A stretch of 64,000 nucleotides of DNA from Herbiconiux gentiana (GTDB lineage Bacteria > Actinomycetota > Actinomycetes > Actinomycetales > Microbacteriaceae): positions 462,304-526,303 of the forward strand of contig NZ_JANTEZ010000004.1 in NCBI RefSeq assembly GCF_024978135.1, written 5' to 3'. This document shows, piece by piece, positions 46,111 through 56,032 of the stretch (the first letter of the stretch is position 1; the number at the start of each line of letters is the position of its first letter). The notes below the pieces were generated by a model. It had not been told where the DNA came from. It did not search any database and saw only the letters and a list, made by a program, of their open reading frames with translations. The position numbers and the translations under genes were made by a program.

Positions 46111-46133
46111 GTGAATCACCTGACTGCTTGAAG

Positions 46134-46730
46134 CTATTTGACCGGGAGTGTTCGAGGTCTCCAACCCTCTCGGCGGCTCTCGAATTCCGTGATCGCCTCT
46201 TCGTCGCGAAGCGTCAGTCCGATGTCGTCCAGACCTTCGAGCAGCCTCCACCGAGTGTAATCGTCGATCGCGAAGCTGACTGTGAGGTCGCCGATGGCGG
46301 CGGTTCGCTCGATCAGGTCGACGGTGATCTCGACGCCGGGCTGCGCCTCGATGGCGGCCCAGAGCCGCTCGATGTCGGCCTCGTCGACCTGCCCGGTGAG
46401 CAGGCCCTGCTTGCCCGAGTTGCCCCGGAAGATGTCGCCGAAGCGCGAGGACAGCACGGCGGTGAAGCCGAAGTCGCGGAGCGCCCAGACGGCGTGCTCG
46501 CGGCTGGAGCCGGTGCCGAAGTCGGGCCCGGCCACCAGCACCCGGGGGTTCTGGTACGCGGGCTGGTTCAGCACGAACTCGGGATCGTTCCGCCAGCCGG
46601 CGAACAGAGCGTCTTCGAAACCGGTCTTGGTGACGCGCTTGAGGTAGACCGCCGGGATGATCTGGTCGGTGTCGACGTTGCCGCGCTTCAGGGGCACGGC
46701 TACCCCCGTCAGGATGTCGATCTTGTCCAT
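46134..46730 (-). CDS. leuD: 3-isopropylmalate dehydratase, small subunit
   Basis: Predicted protein of 198 residues. Signature segments: [18 protein letters not shown] near residue 16, [19 protein letters not shown] near 65, and [18 protein letters not shown] near 95. It pairs with LeuC in leucine synthesis. It follows leuC by 2 bp, so the pair is translationally coupled and shares the leader upstream of leuC. Confidence 0.97.
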   Translation of the reverse strand: MDKIDILTGVAVPLKRGNVDTDQIIPAVYLKRVTKTGFEDALFAGWRNDPEFVLNQPAYQNPRVLVAGPDFGTGSSREHAVWALRDFGFTAVLSSRFGDIFRGNSGKQGLLTGQVDEADIERLWAAIEAQPGVEITVDLIERTAAIGDLTVSFAIDDYTRWRLLEGLDDIGLTLRDEEAITEFESRREGWRPRTLPVK

Positions 46731-46732
46731 GG

Positions 46733-48187
46733 TCAGACCTCCACGGTCTCGCGGGCGGCGAATTCGGACAGGTCGGAGACGCTGGAGAGCGTGCCCCGGA
46801 TGGCGGTGGCGGCGGCCACCAGCGGCGAGACTAGGTGGGTGCGCCCGCCCTTGCCCTGCCGGCCCTCGAAGTTGCGGTTGGAGGTGCTGGCGCAGCGCTC
46901 CCCCGGAGCGAGCTGGTCGGGGTTCATGCCGAGGCACATCGAGCAGCCGGCGAAGCGCCACTCGGCGCCGAACTCCTCGACGATCTTGTCGATGCCCTCG
47001 GCCTCGGCCTCGATGCGCACGCGGGCGCTGCCCGGCACGACCATGACCCGAACGCCGTCGGCCTTCTTCTGCCCCTTGATCACCGAGGCGAAGGCCCGCA
47101 GGTCTTCGATGCGGCTGTTGGTGCAGGAGCCCATGAACACGGCGTCGACCCGCACCTCCTTCAGCGGGGTGCCCGCCTCGAGGTCCATGTACTCCAGGGC
47201 CCGCTCGGCGCTCGCGCGCTCGTTCGGGTCGATGATCGTCGACGGGTCGGGCACGCGTTCGTTCAGCGACACGCCCTGGCCGGGGTTGGTGCCCCAGGTG
47301 ACGAAGGGCTCGAGCTCGTCGGCGTCGAGGAACACCTCGGCGTCGAACACGGCGTCGTCGTCGGTCTGCAGGGTGCGCCAGTACTCCACGGCGGCCTCCC
47401 AGTCGTCGCCCTCGGGCGCGTGCGGGCGGCCCTTCAGGTAGGCGAAGGTGGTCTCGTCGGGGGCGACCATACCGGCCCGGGCGCCCGCCTCGATCGACAT
47501 GTTGCAGATGGTCATGCGGCCATCCATCGACAGGCTGCGGATGGCCGAGCCGCGGTATTCGAGCACGTAGCCCTGGCCGCCGCCCGTGCCAATCTTGGCG
47601 ATCACGGCGAGGATGATGTCCTTCGCCGTGACACCCGGGCGGAGCGTGCCCTCGACCGTGATGGCCATCGTCTTGAACGGCTTGAGGGGCAGGGTCTGGG
47701 TGGCGAGAACGTGCTCGACCTCGCTGGTGCCGATGCCGAACGCCATGGCGCCGAACGCGCCGTGGGTGCTGGTGTGGCTGTCGCCGCAGACCACGGTGAT
47801 GCCCGGCATGGTGAGGCCGAGCTGCGGGCCGACGACGTGCACGATGCCCTGCTCGACGTCGCCGAGCGAGTGCAGACGCACCCCGAACTCCTGGGCGTTG
47901 CGGCGCAGGGTGTCGATCTGGGTGCGGCTCGTCAGGTCGGCGATCGGCTTGTCGATCGCGAGCGTCGGGGTGTTGTGGTCCTCGGTCGCGATCGTCAGGT
48001 CGGGGCGGCGCACCGGGCGGCCTTCGGCGCGCAGGCCGTCGAAGGCCTGGGGGCTCGTGACCTCGTGCACCAGGTGCAGGTCGATGTAGAGCAGATCGGG
48101 GCTGCCGTTCTCGCCCTTGACGACGAGGTGGTCGTCCCACACCTTCTCAGCGAGGGTGCGCGGACGGATGGTCGGTTCGGGGCTCAT
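46733..48187 (-). CDS. leuC: 3-isopropylmalate dehydratase, large subunit
   Basis: Predicted protein of 484 residues of the aconitase family with a 4Fe-4S cluster. Motifs: [13 protein letters not shown] at the start, [16 protein letters not shown] near 135, [13 protein letters not shown] near 350 and [14 protein letters not shown] near 410, holding the cluster cysteines. The ATG has AGAAGG upstream. It is preceded by a leucine-rich leader peptide and a stable hairpin (48229-48295), suggesting attenuation by leucyl-tRNA supply. Confidence 0.97.
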   Translation of the reverse strand: MSPEPTIRPRTLAEKVWDDHLVVKGENGSPDLLYIDLHLVHEVTSPQAFDGLRAEGRPVRRPDLTIATEDHNTPTLAIDKPIADLTSRTQIDTLRRNAQEFGVRLHSLGDVEQGIVHVVGPQLGLTMPGITVVCGDSHTSTHGAFGAMAFGIGTSEVEHVLATQTLPLKPFKTMAITVEGTLRPGVTAKDIILAVIAKIGTGGGQGYVLEYRGSAIRSLSMDGRMTICNMSIEAGARAGMVAPDETTFAYLKGRPHAPEGDDWEAAVEYWRTLQTDDDAVFDAEVFLDADELEPFVTWGTNPGQGVSLNERVPDPSTIIDPNERASAERALEYMDLEAGTPLKEVRVDAVFMGSCTNSRIEDLRAFASVIKGQKKADGVRVMVVPGSARVRIEAEAEGIDKIVEEFGAEWRFAGCSMCLGMNPDQLAPGERCASTSNRNFEGRQGKGGRTHLVSPLVAAATAIRGTLSSVSDLSEFAARETVEV

Positions 48188-48228
48188 TGCGTGTCCTTCT
48201 GAAGTAGGGGGTCAGCCATCGACAGACT

Positions 48229-48266
48229 CCGCGACGAGGGAGGCCTTGAACTAGGACTCGTCGCGG
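48229..48266 (-). promoter_or_regulatory. Attenuator-like hairpin of the leuCD leader
   Basis: On the transcribed strand CCGCGACGAG (48266-48257) pairs perfectly with CTCGTCGCGG (48238-48229), a 10-bp stem. The 5' arm is coding sequence of the leader peptide (its C-R-D-E codons) and the loop contains its TAG stop. A ribosome stalled on the Leu codons or completing the peptide would change access to this stem. No U-run follows, so the output could be Rho-, translation- or terminator-based. Confidence 0.65.
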
Positions 48267-48295
48267 CAGCTAAGAAGGAGCAGACCGAACAGCAC
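48251..48295 (-). CDS. leuL: Leucine-rich leader peptide of leuCD (14 residues)
   Basis: The frame GTG-CTG-TTC-GGT-CTG-CTC-CTT-CTT-AGC encodes M-L-F-G-L-L-L-L-S, continuing C-R-D-E-S to a TAG. Five of 14 codons are Leu, with four consecutive. The rare CTT is used twice, which strengthens a stalling role. It starts 6 nt after the -10 box TACGAT, so it is likely leaderless. The leuC ATG lies 63 bp after its stop. It is characteristic of ribosome-mediated attenuation. Confidence 0.8.
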   Translation of the reverse strand: MLFGLLLLSCRDES

Positions 48296-48301
48296 GCCCC
48301 G

Positions 48302-48307
48302 ATCGTA
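48302..48307 (-). promoter_or_regulatory. -10 box TACGAT of the leuL-leuCD transcript
   Basis: TACGAT on the minus strand lies 6 nt before the leader-peptide GTG and 17 bp past the terC stop codon. The spacing fits transcription starting at the GTG itself. A -35 element is weak (CCGCTG at 17-bp spacing). Confidence 0.6.
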
Positions 48308-48323
48308 GCACCCGCCCCCGCGC

Positions 48324-49349
48324 TCAGCGGGTCGCGTCGGACTCCGGGTCGGCGGCGGCCTTCAGCTCCTCCTTGACCGAGACGCCGCGACGGCGCATCA
48401 CGAGGAGCGAGGCCACGGTGGCGACCGCCATCGAGAGGATGATGACGGCGAGCGAGGTCCAGGTGTCGATCTCGGGGATCCACTCGATCGGGTGGCCGCC
48501 GTTGATGAAGAACACCTCGTTGGAGTGCAGCGCGTGGAAGACGAGCTTCACGCCGATGAAGGCGAGGATGAACGCGATGCCGTACTTGAGGTAGATGAGC
48601 CGGTCGAGCAGCCCGCCGAGCAGGAAGTAGAGCTGACGGAGGCCCATCAGCGCGAACACGTTCGCGGTGAACACGATGAACGGGCTCTGCGTGATGCCGA
48701 AGATGGCCGGGATCGAGTCGAGCGCGAACAGCAGGTCGGTGGAGCCGAGCGCGATGAACACGATCAGCATCGGCGTGAAGACCTTCTTGCCGTCGATGAC
48801 GGTGCGAACCTTGGCGCCGTCGAAGTCGGGCGCGATGCTCATGCGCTTGCGCAGGAAGGTGACCAGGCCGTTCTCGCCGTCGTCCTCGTCCTCCTTGCCG
48901 AAGGCCTGCCGGAACGCGGTGACGAGCAGGAACGCGCCGAAGATGTAGAAGATCCAGCTCAGGGACTCGATCAGCTGCGCCCCGATGAGGATGAAGATGC
49001 CGCGCAGCACGAGGGCGATGATGATGCCCACCATCAGCGCTTCCTGCTGGTACTTCCTCGGCACGTTGAAGCGCGCCATGATGATCACGAACACGAACAG
49101 GTTGTCGATCGAGAGGCTGTACTCGGTCAGCCAGCCGGCCAGGAACTGGCCCGCCGGCTCCCCTCCCGCGAACACCAGCATGAGCGCCGCGAACACCAGG
49201 GCGAGCGCCACGTAGAACACGACCCAGAGCGTGGCCTCCTTGAACGAGGGCACGTGCGGCCGCTTGAACGCGATCAGCAGATCGGCGGCGAGGATCAGCA
49301 CGAGCACCACGAGCGAGGTGATCTCGAAGGCGATGGGGAGTTCTAGCAC
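48324..49349 (-). CDS. TerC/Alx-family integral membrane protein
   Basis: Predicted protein of 341 residues with about nine membrane helices. The acidic family motifs are SIDNLFVFVIIMARF near residue 78 and LLFALDSIPAIFGITQSPF near 205; these aspartates are thought to bind a divalent ion. TerC proteins are linked to metal, especially Mn2+, export and loading of secreted enzymes. GTG at 49349 has AAAGG 5 nt upstream. It follows a probable Mn2+ riboswitch. Confidence 0.93.
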   Translation of the reverse strand: MLELPIAFEITSLVVLVLILAADLLIAFKRPHVPSFKEATLWVVFYVALALVFAALMLVFAGGEPAGQFLAGWLTEYSLSIDNLFVFVIIMARFNVPRKYQQEALMVGIIIALVLRGIFILIGAQLIESLSWIFYIFGAFLLVTAFRQAFGKEDEDDGENGLVTFLRKRMSIAPDFDGAKVRTVIDGKKVFTPMLIVFIALGSTDLLFALDSIPAIFGITQSPFIVFTANVFALMGLRQLYFLLGGLLDRLIYLKYGIAFILAFIGVKLVFHALHSNEVFFINGGHPIEWIPEIDTWTSLAVIILSMAVATVASLLVMRRRGVSVKEELKAAADPESDATR

Positions 49350-49391
49350 GGGGGCCTTTCGACAGCGGCGGCCTCAGGCGGGCAGCACGAT

Positions 49392-49506
49392 GACCGAAAG
49401 TCTCTCCCGTGCTGGCCGCCGCGGCAACCGCACCGCTGCCCCCGGGCACACGTCGGAGTGGGCCGTGGTGACGATGACAGCGAGGTGGGATACTCCCCTT
49501 CCCGTC
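49392..49506 (-). promoter_or_regulatory. Probable yybP-ykoY (Mn2+) riboswitch upstream of terC
   Basis: On the minus strand the element opens with GACGGGAAGGGGAGTA and closes with GGGAGAGACTTTCGGTC. The ends can pair as P1 (GACGGGAAG with CTTTCGGTC, one mismatch and one G-U). The GGGGAGTA box, an internal ATCGTCACC close to the class's GTCGTCA motif, and the terminal AGAC-CTTTCC-like end match the yybP-ykoY consensus as I know it. Its 3' end is 42 bp before the terC GTG, and TerC/MntP genes are classical targets. It begins just after the padR stop. Confidence 0.75.
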
Positions 49507-49510
49507 AAGA

Positions 49511-50101
49511 CTACTGCCGGCGGCCGAGCTCCTCGCGCACCTCGAGCCGCACCTCGGCCAGCCGCTCGCGCAGCCGCCCGATCAGCGCCGGGTCGATGCC
49601 CTTCGCCGAGGCCTTGCGCAAGTCGGTGCGCAGCTGCTGGCGGAACTCCGTCAGCGCCACGTCGGCGTCGCGCAGCGCCTCGGCCGACTCCGCGCGGGAA
49701 CCGGCGGGCGGCGTGCGCGCCTCGCGCTTCGCCGAGGCGAGCTCGGCCTTGAGGCTGCGCATGGCCTGGTCGACACCCGAGCGCACCTCGTCGGCGAGCC
49801 GGCGTACCGAGTCGGAGAGGTCGGACTCGATGTCGGCGAGCTCCCCGCGGCGGCTCTCGAGCTCGGCACGCCCGGCGTCGGTGATCGAGTAGACGGTCTT
49901 CCGGCCATCCGCGGTCTTGGTGACGAGCCCCTCGTCTTCGAGCTTCGCGAGCCTCGGGTAGATGGTGCCGGCGCTCGGGCTGTAGGTGCCGCCGAAGCGG
50001 TCGGCGAGCGCCTGGATCAGCTCGTAGCCGTGCTTCGGCGACTCCTCGAGCAGGTTCAGCAGGTAGAGGCGCAGGTGGCCGTGGCCGAACACGGGGCTCA
50101 T
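49511..50101 (-). CDS. PadR-family transcriptional regulator
   Basis: Predicted protein of 196 residues. The PadR winged helix occupies residues 1-85 (HGYELIQALADRFGGTYSPS followed by GTIYPRLAKLEDEGLV). The remainder is a charged, helical dimerisation region. Its start overlaps the DUF4097 gene by 4 bp. It likely represses its own operon through the TATATC boxes at 50989-51052. Confidence 0.92.
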   Translation of the reverse strand: MSPVFGHGHLRLYLLNLLEESPKHGYELIQALADRFGGTYSPSAGTIYPRLAKLEDEGLVTKTADGRKTVYSITDAGRAELESRRGELADIESDLSDSVRRLADEVRSGVDQAMRSLKAELASAKREARTPPAGSRAESAEALRDADVALTEFRQQLRTDLRKASAKGIDPALIGRLRERLAEVRLEVREELGRRQ

Positions 50102-50973
50102 GCCGAGGCCTCGGCGCCCGCGTCGGCGGGGGCGGATGCGCCGCCGTCGGCATCGGCGGCCGACGACGCCGGGGCGCCCTCGCGGTACAGCACCGTGATG
50201 TCGCCCGACACCGAGTTCGCGCGGAACTCCGTCCAGCTGCCGTCGAGCTCCCCGGTCTGCCCGTTGTACCCGCCGCCGCGGAGCCCCTTGATGGTGTTCG
50301 GGCCGAGCTGCAGAGTGCCGGAGACGGAGTTCACGTTGTAGCGCGCGGCGGTCGACGCGTCGAGCCGCACGGTGAGGTCGCCCGAGACGGTGTTGTTCTC
50401 GATGGCGGAGGGCACACCGATGGAGTCGACGAACACCTCGCCCGAGACGCCGTCGGCCGAGAAGCGGCGGATCTCCCCCGCCGCCGCGATGTCGCCCGAG
50501 ACGGTGTGGGCGCTGACGAGCCCCACGTGGTCGCGGATCGAGATCTCGCCCGAGACCGTGTTGACGTCGAGGTCGCCGTGCACCGCGTCGATGACGACGT
50601 CGCCCGTGACGGTCGAGACCCGCGCATCCGTCACCAGCCCCGAGATCAGCGCCGATGCCGAGATGACCCCGAACTTCAGGGCCGCGTCGCGGGGCACCAT
50701 GATGCTCACGTCGGCCCTCGCGTTGCCGCGCCACGACTTGAACACCTCGATGAAGTTGTCCCAGCGCAGCTGCGGGTGGTCGATCTCGAGGCGGTCGCCG
50801 TCGATCGAGATCTTCAGGTCCTTGCCCGAGACCGAGTGCACCTCGATGCGCGCGCCCGGCTCGTCGTGGCCGATGATGTCGACCTGGCCGCCGATCAGGC
50901 CCACCTTGAGCGAGCGCACAAGCTCGATGTCGATGACTTTCGGACCGGTGACGATCCACTTCTCCAAGACCAC
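50098..50973 (-). CDS. DUF4097 beta-strand-repeat protein
   Basis: Predicted protein of 291 residues. From about residue 60 it is built of short beta repeats with the recurrent phrase VSGD/VSGE (ADVSIMVPRDAALKFGVISA, then VNTVSGEISIRDHVG), typical of DUF4097 'putative adhesin' proteins. There is no signal peptide or membrane helix, so it is probably cytoplasmic or cell-envelope associated through partners. GTG at 50973 has AGGAG upstream. Pairing with padR is common; function unknown. Confidence 0.9.
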   Translation of the reverse strand: MVLEKWIVTGPKVIDIELVRSLKVGLIGGQVDIIGHDEPGARIEVHSVSGKDLKISIDGDRLEIDHPQLRWDNFIEVFKSWRGNARADVSIMVPRDAALKFGVISASALISGLVTDARVSTVTGDVVIDAVHGDLDVNTVSGEISIRDHVGLVSAHTVSGDIAAAGEIRRFSADGVSGEVFVDSIGVPSAIENNTVSGDLTVRLDASTAARYNVNSVSGTLQLGPNTIKGLRGGGYNGQTGELDGSWTEFRANSVSGDITVLYREGAPASSAADADGGASAPADAGAEASA

Positions 50974-50988
50974 GATGTTCTCCTGCCT

Positions 50989-51052
50989 CGCGCTATATCG
51001 CGTGTTGTGCGATCAAGCTATATCTCGACGACGGGCGCGTCAAGATATATCG
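50989..51052. promoter_or_regulatory. Three TATATC boxes, probable PadR operators at the padR-operon promoter
   Basis: Near-palindromes CGCGCTATATCGCG (50989-51002), AGCTATATCT (51016-51025) and AGATATATCG (51043-51052) are spaced about 26 bp apart. On the minus strand TTGACG lies just before the second box, which overlaps the -10 (TATAGC/TAGCTT). The AT-rich boxes stand out in this GC-rich genome. The layout fits an autorepressed PadR promoter. Confidence 0.65.
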
Positions 51053-51071
51053 CGACTTCGACAGCCGGGGC

Positions 51072-51800
51072 TCAGGCGGCGCCGTGCTCGGCAAGGAAGG
51101 GCATCGGGTCGTAGCGCACCCCGTCGGCCCCGTAGAGCTCGAAGTGGCAGTGCTCGGTGGTGGCGTTGCCCGTGCGACCGGTGAGCCCGATCACCTGGCC
51201 GGCCGTGACCGTGTCACCCACCCCCACGGTGAGCGTGGACTCCTGGAAGTGCATGTACATGCTGCACACGGCGACCCCGGCGACCTTGTGGGCGATGGAG
51301 AGGTAGGCGCCGCCCGTCCCCCCGTTCTCCGACGCGGCGATCACGATGCCGTCGGCGATGGCGTGCACCGGCACCCCGGGCCCGTTCAGCATGTCGACGC
51401 CCTTGTGGAAGCCCTCGGCGCGCGGGCCGAAGGGGTCGGACATGCGGTAGCCGTCGGGGTACACCGGCGAGAAGGCGGCCGACTCGGCCGTCGCGTCGGC
51501 GCCCGCCTGGCACTGCGCTCCCCCGTAGCCGCCCTGGCCCGACGACTGACTGGCCGGCTTCGGGGTGGGCGTCGGCGTGGGCGTGAAGGTGTGCACCACG
51601 TAGCCGTCACGGGCGACGGATGCTCCGACGCCCTCGTCGACCGAGGAGAAGCGCTGCGCCGCGCCGGCCTGCACCGAGAACTCGAGGTCGTCGAAGCTGC
51701 CGGGCGTGGTGAGCGAGGCGGCGGGGACGCTGGTGGCCACGGCCACGCCGACCACGAAGGTCATGGCGAGCACGCCGAGCAGCTGACCCTGGTACTTCAC
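51072..51800 (-). CDS. M23 (LytM-like) zinc peptidase, membrane-anchored or secreted
   Basis: Predicted protein of 242 residues. An N-terminal hydrophobic segment (LLGVLAMTFVVGVAVATS) acts as a signal or anchor, followed by a Thr/Pro linker (TPTPTPTPKP). The LytM domain has the zinc motifs HKGVDM near residue 131 and HCHFEL near 219. Such enzymes cut peptidoglycan cross-links. GTG at 51800 is chosen for AGGG 5 nt upstream. Divergent from the GH15 gene across 65 bp. Confidence 0.9.
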   Translation of the reverse strand: MKYQGQLLGVLAMTFVVGVAVATSVPAASLTTPGSFDDLEFSVQAGAAQRFSSVDEGVGASVARDGYVVHTFTPTPTPTPKPASQSSGQGGYGGAQCQAGADATAESAAFSPVYPDGYRMSDPFGPRAEGFHKGVDMLNGPGVPVHAIADGIVIAASENGGTGGAYLSIAHKVAGVAVCSMYMHFQESTLTVGVGDTVTAGQVIGLTGRTGNATTEHCHFELYGADGVRYDPMPFLAEHGAA

Positions 51801-51865
51801 CGGCCCTATTGTCCTTGGCGGCCGTGACGAGCACAACCGCTGCGCCGACAGGGCAGAATCAGCAC

Positions 51866-53647
<1,782 letters not shown>

Positions 53648-53706
53648 GGCACTGTTCACCGCCCCGCCACCGCGGTGGCCGGGGCTTCGGGCGTAGACCG
53701 GGTGGC

Positions 53707-54741
53707 ATGGATGCACTCGTGCCCGTTCTGCTCGTCATCGTGGTGGCCCTGGTGTTCGACTTCACCAACGGCTTCCACTAGGGCGACAACGGTCTCGAGA
53801 TCACGCCGATCATGATCTTCGCGGGGCTCGTCGGGGCGGTGCTCTGGAACCTCACGACCTGGTACCTGGGGCTGCCGTCGAGCTCGACCCACGCGCTGTT
53901 CGGCGGTCTGATCGGCGCCGCGGTGATCGGCGCGGGCTTCGGTGCGGTGAACTTCGGCGTGGTGCTGACCAACGTGGTCGTGCCGGCGCTGCTCTCGCCG
54001 CTCGTGGCCGGGGTGGTGGCACTCGTGGCGACCTACGCGGCGTACCTCATCACCAGGCAGGCGACCCTTCGCGGCTCGGACGCCGGGTTCCGGCACGGCC
54101 AGACCGTGTCGGCCTCCCTCGTCTCGCTCGCGCACGGCACGAACGACGCTCAGAAGACGATGGGCGTGATCACGCTCACGCTGATCGCCGCCGGCTACCA
54201 GGAGTCGGGGTCGGGACCGCAGTTCTGGGTGATCGCGGGCTGCGGGCTCGCGATCGCGCTCGGCACCTACCTCGGAGGCTGGCGGATCATGCGCACCGTC
54301 GGCAAGCGCATCACCGACATCCAGGCGCCGCAGGGCTTCGCGGCCGAGACGAGTTCGGCGGCGACCATCCTCGTCTCCTCGCACCTCGGCTTCGCGCTGT
54401 CGACGACCCAGGTCACCTCGGGCGCCGTGGTGGGCGCCGGGCTCGGGAAGAAGCTCGCCTCGGTGCACTGGGGCGTCGTCGGGCGCATCGCCATCGCCTG
54501 GACGGTGACGCTGCCGGCCGCCGCCCTGGTGGGGGGCCTCGCCGCCTGGGCCGCCTCGAGCAGCGTGCTGGGGCTCGGGATCGTCATCGTGGCGGCGCTG
54601 GCCGCCGGGGTGACGCTGTACCTGCTGTCGCGGCGTCATCCGGTGACGCACGACACCGTGAACAACGAGCCGGAGCCGGTCGCCGCGGGGGTCCGCTCCG
54701 CCGGCGTCCGATCGGCACGAGAGGGAGAGGGGACACGCTGA
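53707..54741 (+). pseudogene. Inorganic phosphate transporter (PiT) with internal deletion and in-frame stop
   Basis: ATG at 53707 begins a normal PiT N-terminus (LVFDFTNGFH), then TAG at 53779-53781 interrupts it. The same frame continues past the stop with ITPIMIFAGLVGAVLWNLTT. Compared with intact PiT proteins about 45-50 residues are missing right after GFH, including the first D-x-x-N signature. The later signature LAHGTNDAQKTMG near 54135 and all later helices are intact. Translation could restart at ATG 53812 (309 residues), but the lost half-site argues against function. A stop at exactly the deletion joint is consistent with one event. Confidence 0.82.
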
Positions 54742-54974
54742 TGGAGGGATTCCTCGGAGTGGACTGGGGCGCCTTCGTGGTGGTGTTCGTCGTGGCCTTC
54801 GCGGCGAGCATCCTGGTCGTGGGGTCGTACGCCGTGGGCCTCAGGCTGCTGTCGACGGGTGCGTCGGTGAAGGAGCGGTCGCTGCCCGCCACGGCGGGAG
54901 CCGTCGTGTGCTACGCGATCGGGGTGGCCGCGGTGCTCTACGGGCTGTGGCTGATCATCCCGCAGTTCCACTGA
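54741..54974 (+). CDS. Small membrane protein downstream of the PiT remnant
   Basis: Predicted protein of 77 residues with two hydrophobic helices (about 10-32 and 53-73) and a short polar link. Its ATG overlaps the PiT stop by one base, so it was presumably translated together with the transporter. Small two-helix proteins are often found after pit genes in actinobacteria. Function unknown; it may now be an orphan. Confidence 0.7.
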   Translation: MEGFLGVDWGAFVVVFVVAFAASILVVGSYAVGLRLLSTGASVKERSLPATAGAVVCYAIGVAAVLYGLWLIIPQFH

Positions 54975-55046
54975 GCATCCACCGGTCCAAGGAGCGATAC
55001 CGCCGATCGGGGCCGCCCGGCGGGGAGTGCGATTAGGCTCGATCCG

Positions 55047-55541
55047 ATGCAGGCACTCACCGAGGCTCAGATCCGCGAGTCGTTCACGAACATCACCGAG
55101 CCGGAGCTCGAGCGCATGACCCTGCCGGGACTGCACGAGATCGTCTGGGAGGACCGCGAGTTCCTCGGCTGGCGCGACGCCCACGCCATCCACCGCGGCT
55201 ACATCGTGTACTGGCGCGAGGGCCGGCCGATCGGTCTGCTGATCAAGGCCGCCGGGTCGCGCACCCGCCCCGGCATCTCGGCGATGTGCACGCTCTGCCG
55301 CACCCCACGGCCCGGGGTGCAGGTGACGCTGTTCACCGCGCCGCGGGCCGGGCAGGCGGGCATCGACGGCTCGACCGTGGGCACCTACATCTGCAGCGAC
55401 CTGGGGTGCTCGAACCTCATCCGCATCGTGCCGCCGAAGTCGGCGATGCAGCCCGACCCCGACGCGGTGATCGCGACCAGGGCCGTGGGGCTGACCACGC
55501 GGCTCGACTCGTTCACGCAGAGCGTGCTGCGCGCATCCTGA
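55047..55541 (+). CDS. FBP-domain protein with treble-clef zinc finger (FusB-like)
   Basis: Predicted protein of 164 residues. The C-terminal half has paired cysteines (MCTLCRTPRPGVQV near 80 and YICSDLGCSNLIR near 113), the four-Cys zinc finger of the elongation factor G-binding (FusB/FBP) C-domain. Staphylococcal FusB frees stalled EF-G and gives fusidic acid resistance; actinobacterial relatives are uncharacterised. TAGGCT (55034-55039) is 7 nt before the ATG, suggesting leaderless transcription. Confidence 0.85.
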   Translation: MQALTEAQIRESFTNITEPELERMTLPGLHEIVWEDREFLGWRDAHAIHRGYIVYWREGRPIGLLIKAAGSRTRPGISAMCTLCRTPRPGVQVTLFTAPRAGQAGIDGSTVGTYICSDLGCSNLIRIVPPKSAMQPDPDAVIATRAVGLTTRLDSFTQSVLRAS

Positions 55542-55566
55542 GCCGGGCTGCCGGGTTCAGGATGCG

Positions 55567-55794
55567 CTAGCCGTCGTTCTCGACGAGGGCCTCCTCGTCG
55601 GTCGAGACCGCGTCGGGGTCGTCGGCCGGCTCGGGCTCGTCGGCGACGGTCGGGTCGACGCCGGAGGGCACGGCCTCGGTCGTGGGGCCGTTGCCCACCA
55701 CGCCCTCGCCGTCGGGGTAGCCGGAGTAGTCGGGGTACTCGATGTCGCTGAGGTCGACGGAACCGGGGTCGATGGATTCGTTCTTGTCGGTCAT
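55567..55794 (-). CDS. Small acidic protein of unknown function
   Basis: Predicted protein of 75 residues, strongly acidic, with DIEYPDYSGYPDGEG in the middle and an Asp/Glu/Ala C-terminus. ATG at 55794 is preferred over the in-frame 55833 because the latter adds proline-rich sequence with no conserved look. There are no domains, cysteines or membrane helices. It lies between the FBP gene and tRNA-Glu. Confidence 0.55.
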   Translation of the reverse strand: MTDKNESIDPGSVDLSDIEYPDYSGYPDGEGVVGNGPTTEAVPSGVDPTVADEPEPADDPDAVSTDEEALVENDG

Positions 55795-55845
55795 GGCACC
55801 AGTCAACACCTCTGCCCCCGGCGCCGGAAGCACCCGGGTACAGCG

Positions 55846-55885
55846 AAAGCCCCCGGCCTGCGCTTCCGCACATTCCGGGGGCTTT
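55846..55885. terminator. Terminator between the small acidic gene and tRNA-Glu
   Basis: AAAGCCCCCGG (55846-55856) is a perfect inverted repeat of CCGGGGGCTTT (55875-55885), 11-bp stem and 18-nt loop. It lies 10 bp past the 3' end of the minus-strand tRNA gene. The CTTT/AAAG ends provide a short U-run in both directions. Confidence 0.85.
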
Positions 55886-55894
55886 CTGGTGCTG

Positions 55895-55967
55895 TGACCC
55901 CAGCGGGATTTGAACCCGCGTTACCGCCGTGAGAGGGCGACGTCCTAGGCCGCTAAACGATGGGGCC
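55895..55967 (-). tRNA. tRNA-Glu (CTC)
   Basis: The minus strand folds as a 73-nt tRNA: acceptor GGCCCCA pairs with TGGGGTC, discriminator A. The anticodon loop CTCTCAC holds CTC, reading GAG. The T arm is GCGGG-TTCAAAT-CCCGC. CCA is not encoded. A strong terminator follows. Confidence 0.95.
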
Positions 55968-56032
55968 GTTTTTGCAACTCCACGAGTATGCCATACGAAT
56001 GCGGCGGGCCCAAATCGGGGGCCGTCGGCGCG

